Made by a program: the position numbers and the translations under genes
In this document: piece by piece, positions 57,797 to 64,000 of the stretch
Layout of the letters: each line of letters starts with the position of its first letter
Position numbering within the stretch: the stretch's first letter is position 1
Source of the DNA: Synechococcus sp. PCC 7335
Lineage (GTDB): Bacteria > Cyanobacteriota > Cyanobacteriia > Phormidesmidales > Phormidesmidaceae
DNA length: 64,000 nucleotides
Direction of reading: 5' to 3'
Assembly: GCF_000155595.1 (NCBI RefSeq)
Contig: NZ_DS989904.1
Coordinates: 1,689,175-1,753,174, forward strand
The notes under the pieces: model-generated
What the model saw: the letters and a program-made list of their open reading frames with translations, nothing else
Told to the model about the DNA's origin: nothing
Database searches by the model: none

Positions 57797-58809
57797 TTCT
57801 GGTGCCACTGCCAGGCATGGGCAATGATGTTTTCTAGGTCGGGGTACTGGGGCTGCCAGCCAAGCACTTTCCTGGCGCGATCGCTAGTCCCTACTAGGCT
57901 GGGCGGATCACCAGGACGGCGCTCACACGGCACCGCTACAATCTCTTTGCCGGTTACTTGCCGGGCAGTCTCAATGACTTCTTTGACTGTATAGCCGTTG
58001 CCATTACCCAAGTTAAAGAAAGCCGTTTCACCCGCTTCTAATAGATACTCAACTCCCTTCACATGAGCATCTGCGAGATCAGACACATGGATATAGTCAC
58101 GAATGCAGGTGCCATCTCTAGTCTCATAGTCGCTACCAAAGATAGAAATAGAATCCCGCTTACCTAGCGCTGCAAACAGAACGAGTGGAATTAGATGTGT
58201 TTCAGGATTGTGATCTTCTCCTAATCGGCCTTGCGAGTCAGCGCCTGCTGCATTGAAATATCGAAAGCAAACCGACTGCAAGCCGTAGGCAGACTGAAAG
58301 TCGAGCAGCATCTTCTCTACCATCAGCTTACTCGTGGCATAGGGGCTGATCGGATTTTGTGGGTGGTCCTCGGGTATAGGGACCGTTTTAGGCGGGCCGT
58401 AGATAGCGCACGTAGAAGAAAATACCAAGCGTTTAAAGCCTGCTGCCACCATTGCCTCAAGTAGATTTAGCGTGCCACACACGTTGTTTCGATAATATTT
58501 TGCCGGCTCACTAACTGATTCACCTACCGCAATGTAGGCCGCAAAGTGCATTACGGCTGCCACGTTGTAAGTGCTAAAAATATCGTCTAGCAGTGCTCTA
58601 TCTGCCGTATTGCCAACGATGAGCTTAGCCTTCAGATGACGCTCAGCGAGTTCTTTATGGCCATATTCTAAGCTGTCTAGAATAACCGTCTGGTAGCCCG
58701 TTTCCTCTAACGCTAGAACAGCGTGAGAGCCAATATAACCAGCCCCTCCTGTGACTAGAATAGTTGGCTTTGAGCGATCGGTCGTACTAGGCGTAGAGAT
58801 GGTAGCCAT
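57781..58809 (-). CDS. galE: UDP-glucose 4-epimerase
   Basis: GalE interconverts UDP-glucose and UDP-galactose for cell-surface polysaccharides. The 342-residue SDR protein has the NAD motif GGAGYIGSH (21-29), the catalytic pair in YATSK (around 158-162), MHFAAYIAVGESV and FNAAGADSQG. A short Thr/Ser-rich N-terminal extension precedes the domain. It is 80 bp after proB on the same strand. Confidence 0.93.
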   Translation of the reverse strand: MATISTPSTTDRSKPTILVTGGAGYIGSHAVLALEETGYQTVILDSLEYGHKELAERHLKAKLIVGNTADRALLDDIFSTYNVAAVMHFAAYIAVGESVSEPAKYYRNNVCGTLNLLEAMVAAGFKRLVFSSTCAIYGPPKTVPIPEDHPQNPISPYATSKLMVEKMLLDFQSAYGLQSVCFRYFNAAGADSQGRLGEDHNPETHLIPLVLFAALGKRDSISIFGSDYETRDGTCIRDYIHVSDLADAHVKGVEYLLEAGETAFFNLGNGNGYTVKEVIETARQVTGKEIVAVPCERRPGDPPSLVGTSDRARKVLGWQPQYPDLENIIAHAWQWHQKRHGS

Positions 58810-58889
58810 AGAAGTGCTGGATGTTTAGAAGTTCTAGGGGTAATTGGAAGAAGAGTTGTGGAAGCGAAGCGAAGCGCGGTTCAGAGGGG

Positions 58890-60032
58890 CTATAAGCTGC
58901 TTAGGACTAGATTATCTCGATGGACCACTGTTTCAGCCCCTTTGTAGCCTAGTAGGCTAGGAATATCTGTAGACTGGTGACCACAAATCTTTCTTAGGTC
59001 TTCATCACTATAATTCACCAATCCTCTTGCAATCTCCTGTCCGGATGCATCACAAATAACAACTGCATCTTGCACCGTAAACTCACCTTCTACCTCAATA
59101 ATGCCTGCTGGCAGCAGCGATTTGCCTGCGCTCTGAATTGCTTTGATCGCACCGCCATCTAGATATAGGCGTCCGGCGGGAATTGTATTGCCAAAGATCC
59201 ACCGCTTTCTAGCAGAAGCTTTACTAGGCTGCGCTTCAAAGAATGTGCCAATGGCCTCACCCTGCAAAATTTTGATCAGACTTTCAGGTGTCTGACCTTG
59301 GGTAATGACAGTGTGAGTTCCAGCAGCGATCGCAATCTTTGCCGCTTCTAGTTTGGTAGACATGCCGCCTGTCCCCCAGCTGCTACCAGCAGCGCCAATC
59401 TTAGCCTCTAGCTGATCAATATGTTGAACGCGGCTAATTGGCTGAGCGGTTGGGTCTTGGCGCGGATCGGCTGAATAGAGCTGATCGACATCGGTCAGCA
59501 AAAATAAATAGTCAGCGCCCACTAAACTAGCCACTAGAGCAGAGAGCGTGTCATTGTCACCAAACTTGAGTTCGTCGACAGCAACGGTATCGTTTTCGTT
59601 GACGATAGGAATAATCCCCATCTGCATGAGCTGACGGAAAGTGCGGTAGCTGTTTACGTAGCGCGATCGCAAAGATAAATCGCTACGGGTGAGCAATACC
59701 TGGGCGATGGGCTGACTTAACGAAGTGAAAAAATCGTCATAAACTCGTACCAGCCGACCTTGCCCCACCGCTGCTACTGCCTGCTTGAGCGCTATTGTCT
59801 TTGGCCGTTGAGTGATACCTAACCGGGCGCAACCGACCCCAACCGCACCTGAAGAAACCAAAATTATCCGGTGTCCTAATCGCTGGAGCTGACAGAGTGT
59901 TTCTACTAATCTGCCTAAGGTTGCTAGCGCTAGGTGGCCTGTCTCTGCGCGAGTCAGGCTAGAAGTGCCAATCTTGACAACGATTGTCTGAGAAGGTAAA
60001 GAGTTGGCAATGTTTCCGTCGTGCTGTGGCAT
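58890..60032 (-). CDS. proB: Glutamate 5-kinase
   Basis: ProB phosphorylates glutamate as the first step of proline synthesis and is feedback-inhibited by proline. The 380-residue protein has an amino-acid kinase domain ([44 protein letters not shown]) and a C-terminal PUA domain (about 280-365, [14 protein letters not shown] region). The ATG at 60032 is preferred over the TTG at 60059. It is separated from yqeG by 423 bp that contain a hairpin. Confidence 0.93.
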   Translation of the reverse strand: MPQHDGNIANSLPSQTIVVKIGTSSLTRAETGHLALATLGRLVETLCQLQRLGHRIILVSSGAVGVGCARLGITQRPKTIALKQAVAAVGQGRLVRVYDDFFTSLSQPIAQVLLTRSDLSLRSRYVNSYRTFRQLMQMGIIPIVNENDTVAVDELKFGDNDTLSALVASLVGADYLFLLTDVDQLYSADPRQDPTAQPISRVQHIDQLEAKIGAAGSSWGTGGMSTKLEAAKIAIAAGTHTVITQGQTPESLIKILQGEAIGTFFEAQPSKASARKRWIFGNTIPAGRLYLDGGAIKAIQSAGKSLLPAGIIEVEGEFTVQDAVVICDASGQEIARGLVNYSDEDLRKICGHQSTDIPSLLGYKGAETVVHRDNLVLSSL

Positions 60033-60455
60033 AGCGTGACATAAGCTGAGTAATCGCAAAACCGCCCTTGGATACGGCAGTTACGGGGGTCAAAACTGTA
60101 AACATTAAAAATGGGGACAGGATTAGACCTGCCCCCATGCTATTTAAAGCAATTGTGTATTATCGAATTTGATATTTTTGTTTTTGAAAGTAAAGCTTCT
60201 TGTATAAAGTTAGCTTCTTGTAAATTATCCTCTACAAACCACGAACCGATACCTTATTTAATATTCTTTTTAGATTGCGGTATTTGAAGGTGGCAGTATT
60301 TAGATGGTTGAATTCAGATGATTGAAATGTTCTCAACTGAGCCAGGTTCATAGAGGATCGTTTAGAACTGCTTGTCCGAACATGCGAAGTTCAGTGTATT
60401 CGGAAGCAGGAGCATAATAGGGATAGGTTTTCACAGATAATCTAAGGAACTTGAC
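60033..60455. other. 423-bp gap before proB
   Basis: No protein gene is seen. On the minus strand it begins with the 3' flank of yqeG and ends with a hairpin and T-run just before proB (listed separately). About 318 bases lie between the yqeG stop and that hairpin, room for a small RNA. A diverged repeat of gcttcttgta occurs near 60196-60221. Confidence 0.4.
60106..60138 (-). terminator. Rho-independent-type hairpin upstream of proB
   Basis: On the minus strand atgggggcagg pairs with cctgtccccat (one G-U wobble in RNA, an A-C mismatch on the plus strand), with a 6-base loop and a following TTTTAAT. The orientation-specific wobble favours minus-strand function. It lies about 75 bp upstream of the proB start and 318 bp after the yqeG stop, so it terminates upstream transcripts or attenuates proB. 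Confidence 0.7.
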
Positions 60456-60977
60456 CTATGGAATTGCTTTTAGCGTAATGCCCAGCTGCCGGGAGATCCA
60501 AAATTCTGCGTTGCGTAAGATGTTTTTGGGATCCTTTGAATTGGGCTCAAGCATAGGTGCCACTAAAATAGTGAACAGACCTAGACGGTTGCCTGCTAGT
60601 ACATCTGTAAATAGGCGATCGCCTACCATGGCAATCTGCGCTAGCGGTAAATCCATTGCGGTTGCGGCTGCCCGTAACTTACGACGAGAAGGCTTGCCTG
60701 CACTGGCGACAAAAGGCACCTCCAAGCTCTCAGCAATCTGGCGAATACGATCTTGGCCGGTGTTGTTACTGACTAATGAGAGGGGCACTGCCTGCTGAAT
60801 ACTTTTTGCCCAGGTAAGCACATCAGTATCTACTAGCGCTCTTCCCACTGGCACGATGGTTTCGTCTACGTCTAGAACTAATCCTTTTAGCCCTTTGTGC
60901 TCGAGAAGGTCAGGTGTGATACCTAGCACAGACTCTTCTAGGACTAAGTCTGGCTGCAAAAGTTCAATCCAACTCAT
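60456..60977 (-). CDS. yqeG: YqeG-family HAD phosphatase
   Basis: A 173-residue haloacid-dehalogenase-type phosphatase with the nucleophile motif DVDET (Asp36 and Asp38), then SNNTG and GDRLFTDVLAGNRLG. The family (HAD IIIA, YqeG) includes phosphatidylglycerophosphate-phosphatase-like proteins; the substrate in this organism is unproven. It is downstream of mltG on the same strand. Confidence 0.87.
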   Translation of the reverse strand: MSWIELLQPDLVLEESVLGITPDLLEHKGLKGLVLDVDETIVPVGRALVDTDVLTWAKSIQQAVPLSLVSNNTGQDRIRQIAESLEVPFVASAGKPSRRKLRAAATAMDLPLAQIAMVGDRLFTDVLAGNRLGLFTILVAPMLEPNSKDPKNILRNAEFWISRQLGITLKAIP

Positions 60978-61128
60978 AGCAATGTATTTTTAAGGTATTT
61001 GGCTGACAAAGGGGTGTTTGGCTGATAAGAAGCTTGGATGCCTATCTAGATAATCAGATAATGGGTTAGTTGAATCTAGTCAACGACTCAATCTAGTCGG
61101 CTAGTTAGTGCCGACATCGGTTCTAGTA

Positions 61129-62184
61129 TCATCTAGTATCAAATTCATCACGGATTGTAGCTTGCGCGCGCAAATGCTCATCAAAGCTACGGCTAAACAC
61201 ATGGGTGCCATCATAGCGAGCGACAAAGAAAAGAAAATCGGTCGGCGCCGGACTAAGAGAAGCTTCTAAGCTCGCTGCGCCTGGGCTAGCAATGGGTGTA
61301 GGTGTCAACCCCGGATTGATGTAGGTATTGTAGGGGTGAGGCGTTTCTACCTGGGCGTAGGTTAGCGGCTGTTCTGGCGTTTGGATGATGTCGAACGCGT
61401 ATTCAACGGTTGGGTCAGAGCCTAGCGTCATCCCTTCTTCTAGGCGACGAGCAAAGACGCTGGCAATTTGATCGCGCTCATCTGCAACAACCGACTCTTT
61501 CTCAACGATGCTAGCTAAGGTTACCCAGTCCAAAAGGCTGTAGCTGCTAGGCTGGGAATCGTAGATGGGTAGCGCTACAGCTTCAAACTGACTGAGCATA
61601 GCGTCTATCAGGCTCTGGGCGCTGACGATATCGCTGCCAATTTGGTAGGTATCAGGATAGAGAAAGCCCTCGAGATGCGGGAGGCCCTCTGGCAACCAGG
61701 GATATTTTTCATAGGGAATATTCTCAGTGGCTGCCATGAATTCTTCGGCTGTGGTAAAGCCCCTAGCCTCAAAGCGTTCGGCCATTTGGGAGCGCCGCCA
61801 GCCTTCAGGGATGGTAAAGCTAATCTGGACAACGTCACCGTCCCAAATAGTGCTAGCAATCTCGTCTAGACTCTGAGTTGGAGAAATGACATAGCTACCT
61901 GCTTGAAAGCCACCAGTGTCGCCATCTCGAAAGGATTTCCACCTAGATAGTAGCTTCCAAGCAGTCGTAGATTTGATTAAACCCGCCATTTCTAGATCTT
62001 GGCCAATCTGATTAGCGGCCGTGCCTGGTGGGATTTGAATCTGTACAAAGCTATTCTCAGCGGCTTCACCCTCTGCTTCTAAGACTGGGGACTTCGCCCA
62101 GCTCCACCAAAGCCAGCTTTGACTAGCTACACCTGCAGCTATGGACGCTAACACAATCGGAAATAGACGTTTCAAACCACTCAT
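61129..62184 (-). CDS. mltG: Endolytic murein transglycosylase MltG
   Basis: MltG (YceG) cuts nascent glycan strands in the periplasm, releasing chain ends. From the ATG at 62184 the protein has 351 residues with an N-terminal hydrophobic anchor (FPIVLASIAAGVASQSWLW), a LysM-like substrate part and the catalytic region containing LASIVEKESV (glutamate in IVEKE) and DPTVEYAF. Length is normal. The upstream TTG extension of seven codons is less likely. It lies between DUF3727 and yqeG on the same strand. Confidence 0.9.
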   Translation of the reverse strand: MSGLKRLFPIVLASIAAGVASQSWLWWSWAKSPVLEAEGEAAENSFVQIQIPPGTAANQIGQDLEMAGLIKSTTAWKLLSRWKSFRDGDTGGFQAGSYVISPTQSLDEIASTIWDGDVVQISFTIPEGWRRSQMAERFEARGFTTAEEFMAATENIPYEKYPWLPEGLPHLEGFLYPDTYQIGSDIVSAQSLIDAMLSQFEAVALPIYDSQPSSYSLLDWVTLASIVEKESVVADERDQIASVFARRLEEGMTLGSDPTVEYAFDIIQTPEQPLTYAQVETPHPYNTYINPGLTPTPIASPGAASLEASLSPAPTDFLFFVARYDGTHVFSRSFDEHLRAQATIRDEFDTR

Positions 62185-62301
62185 ATCAGGATGGACGGAA
62201 CACAATAGGCATTATCGAAGATGCCATGATTCAGGACGCTAAGTGAAGCAGCACAGTTTGTGCCTGCCGCACTCACTTTTGCACTTGCCAGTGCAACACG
62301 T

Positions 62302-62886
62302 CTAGTCCAAGACCTCAAAGAGCTTGTCTTCTAGCTGCGATCGCATCTTCTGGAAATCGTCTGGTTCAACGAGTTCGATTGAACCATCGCTGTTCCTTTG
62401 AGCAAAGAATAGTAATGGTTCGAGAGGTGTGCACAGGGTGTATTGAGCATCCTTGTGAAAGAAAGTAGCCAGCATCTGAAAGTCTTCAGTCACTGGATGG
62501 GCATCGTCTTCACCGATGTCTAGAGAGAAGCAGTCATCTTCATCTGCTTCTGGTAAATCGCCTGCAGCCGTCAAGGTGTGTGCCGACCGTTCTAGGATTA
62601 GATCGAGCTCAGCCAGTACCGCCCGTGCTGATGGAAACAGCTCGTCGATCGCCTCATCTTCGACATCGACTAATATCTCAGCAGCTTCGTCACCCTCTGC
62701 TTCATCATCTGGTTCCCAAACAAAGATTTCGATCGGTAGATTGACCGGTAGCAGCAGTAAAAACTCTGTTCCTTCTACGTCAATGCTTTTCTCTATGTAG
62801 CAAGCGAGTTCTCTGCCCTCCTCATCACTGAGGCTGATAACAGGATATTCAGCGGGTTCGTCTAACATGTTGGAATTGATGGACAC
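62302..62886 (-). CDS. DUF3727-domain protein
   Basis: A 194-residue acidic, soluble protein matching the cyanobacterial DUF3727 family: YPVISLSDEEGRELACYIEKS, LLLPVNLPIEIFVWE and TLCTPLEPLLFFAQ. Residues about 65-140 are very rich in Asp and Glu. The GTG at 62886 has AGGAGAAG a few bases upstream, so I keep it; an ATG at 62868 would be six codons shorter. It lies between ruvX and mltG, an order I recall from other cyanobacteria. Function unknown. Confidence 0.82.
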   Translation of the reverse strand: MSINSNMLDEPAEYPVISLSDEEGRELACYIEKSIDVEGTEFLLLLPVNLPIEIFVWEPDDEAEGDEAAEILVDVEDEAIDELFPSARAVLAELDLILERSAHTLTAAGDLPEADEDDCFSLDIGEDDAHPVTEDFQMLATFFHKDAQYTLCTPLEPLLFFAQRNSDGSIELVEPDDFQKMRSQLEDKLFEVLD

Positions 62887-62910
62887 GGTTCTCTTCTCCT
62901 AGTTAACTGG

Positions 62911-62938
62911 GTGGTCTTGACCAGGTGGTCTTGACAAG
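62911..62938. repeat. Two-copy 14-bp tandem duplication (one mismatch)
   Basis: gtggtcttgaccag at 62911-62924 is followed by gtggtcttgacaag at 62925-62938, with a third weaker copy afterwards. Confidence 0.7.
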
Positions 62939-63011
62939 TAGTCTTGCCTGGAAGTTAGTGGTATGTGCTCACTTGAGTTGATGACTTAAAGCTTGCTGGC
63001 CTGAACGTGCT

Positions 63012-63446
63012 CTAGCTTGGGGAGTTCAGACGGAGACGCCGTTCGTCTAACCACTGCTGCAGGATGATAGCAGCGGCTTTTCGGTCGATTAGTTCTTTGC
63101 AGTTGGTCAGCGATCGCCTTTCGGCTAGCAGCATTTGCTCAGCTTGGAAGGACGTCAATCTCTCATCGACAAACTCAACTGGCAGCCCGAGTACTTTGGA
63201 TAATCGATGAGCAAACTTCTGAATCTTTTTGGCCTGGAAGCCTATTTGCCCATCCATAGTGTAAGGTAGTCCGACCACCAAAACTTCAACCGATCGCGCT
63301 TGGATGAGTGTTTCAAGCGGGACAATGATGCTCTCAAAACTAGTTTTGTAAAGGGTGGTGAGACCCGTGGCAATCAGACCTGTGCGATCGCATCCCGCTA
63401 CACCGATCCGTTTTGCCCCTAAATCCAGTCCCAGCGCAGAAACCAT
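63012..63446 (-). CDS. ruvX: RuvX/YqgF Holliday junction resolvase-like protein
   Basis: A 144-residue RNase-H-fold protein with LGLDLGAKRIGVAGCD at the start, ALxTLYKTSFES and FVDERLTSFQAEQ. The family is linked to pre-16S rRNA processing or Holliday-junction cutting. It is followed by DUF3727 after 125 bp and preceded by a cut gene 58 bp upstream. Confidence 0.9.
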   Translation of the reverse strand: MVSALGLDLGAKRIGVAGCDRTGLIATGLTTLYKTSFESIIVPLETLIQARSVEVLVVGLPYTMDGQIGFQAKKIQKFAHRLSKVLGLPVEFVDERLTSFQAEQMLLAERRSLTNCKELIDRKAAAIILQQWLDERRLRLNSPS

Positions 63447-63504
63447 AGTCCTATCTACAAAAGCCGTATCAAAGAGCTAACTTCGCTCTACCACTTTTTT
63501 TGCT

Positions 63505-64000
63505 TTACCCTTCTTTATCAGCGTCTATAGCGTCAAGATCTAAATTAGCTAGTCGCTGGTCTGCTGATAGTTTCGACACCTTCTCTAGAGAAAACCGATC
63601 CCAGGCCATCCCATCGCCAGAAGGATCGTCAAGCGCTGGGCCTAGGTTTGCCCCTCGCCAGGAAAACCTTCCTGGTAAAGGGGACCCCGTAGGCTGCAAG
63701 CCAGGTAGTACATCTGGCATCTTCAATCCTTCCAAAGCGCCCGCTTTAGCCTCGCGAACCTTGTGCCACACAGAGCGGGACATCATCAGCGTATGGTCAA
63801 TCTCTAGCGCTCCAATCTGATGTAGATACGCCTCTCGCTCAGTCTGATAGTCCAAAGACAGAATTCGCAGCGGTTGATTTGGAAACTTTTGGACCACGCC
63901 TGCCATCTGTGCCATCAATTCTGGATAAAGCCAAGTATAAGCTGGATGCACGGTCAGCTTTGCACTATGAGCTTCCATACCATCTCGGCATAGCTTCAGC
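63505..64000 (-). CDS. Partial gene: acetyltransferase-like protein, N-terminus cut off
   Basis: The frame is still open at the right edge of the window; codons for LKLCRDG precede the first internal ATG at 63978, so the true start lies outside. The visible part (about 165 residues) begins MEAHSAKLTVHPAYTWLYP and has PLRILSLDYQTEREAYLHQ. The pattern is like the C-terminal half of a cyanobacterial GNAT-type protein found near ruvX; I am not certain of this family. The gene probably belongs to the ruvX cluster. Confidence 0.5.
   Translation of the reverse strand, partial: LKLCRDGMEAHSAKLTVHPAYTWLYPELMAQMAGVVQKFPNQPLRILSLDYQTEREAYLHQIGALEIDHTLMMSRSVWHKVREAKAGALEGLKMPDVLPGLQPTGSPLPGRFSWRGANLGPALDDPSGDGMAWDRFSLEKVSKLSADQRLANLDLDAIDADKEG

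Overview
The window is chromosomal DNA of a cyanobacterium. The evidence is the frequent HIP1 palindrome GCGATCGC, a CpcT/CpeT-type phycobiliprotein lyase beside Thf1/Psb29, a photorespiratory-type glycerate kinase, a cyanobacterial LexA, a principal sigma factor of cyanobacterial size, and cyanobacterial families such as DUF3727, DUF3352 and ComFB. The species cannot be fixed from sequence alone. Gene order is mostly short operons or single genes. I found no rRNA, tRNA, CRISPR array or prophage.

Layout. 0-1.3 kb: an intact IS982-family element with terminal inverted repeats and an 8-bp target duplication. 1.4-9 kb: housekeeping genes (rodA, mrp, hemF, a STAS protein, divergent cpcT/thf1). 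9-13.5 kb: a possible envelope operon (methyltransferase-glycosyltransferase fusion, GT39, CNNM/CBS protein). 13.7-24 kb: fused peptide-type ABC ATPase, CPBP protease, K+ channel-HDAC-trhO operon, methyltransferases, BrkB. 24.3-27 kb: clpB with a clear terminator. 27.5-38 kb: the accessory highlight, a TIGR03032-type gene followed by three tandem paralogues that join FG-GAP beta-propellers to RTX calcium-binding repeats, then a ComFB-type cyclic-dinucleotide receptor. 38-53 kb: GT2-TPR protein, Uma2 nuclease, argH, a GAF-SpoIIE phosphatase, cobK, a sugar-nucleotide pyrophosphorylase with a degenerate phosphomutase domain translationally coupled to ssb, a second STAS protein, glycerate kinase and a DUF3352 protein. 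53-64 kb: lexA, rpoD/sigA, thyX, msrA, galE, proB, and a yqeG-mltG-DUF3727-ruvX cluster, ending in a gene cut by the window edge.

How it fits together. The propeller-RTX genes look like a calcium-loaded surface or secreted protein family. Every propeller has exactly seven blades (four propellers, 28 blades in three genes), and each gene is preceded by the same roughly 80-nt leader with a conserved stem-loop. The ComFB gene next door suggests, but does not prove, second-messenger control. A SpoIIE-type phosphatase and two STAS proteins at three separate places could form a partner-switching pathway. A pattern cutting across the window is the presence, in many intergenic gaps, of short DNA stretches duplicated exactly once head-to-tail, each with a different sequence.
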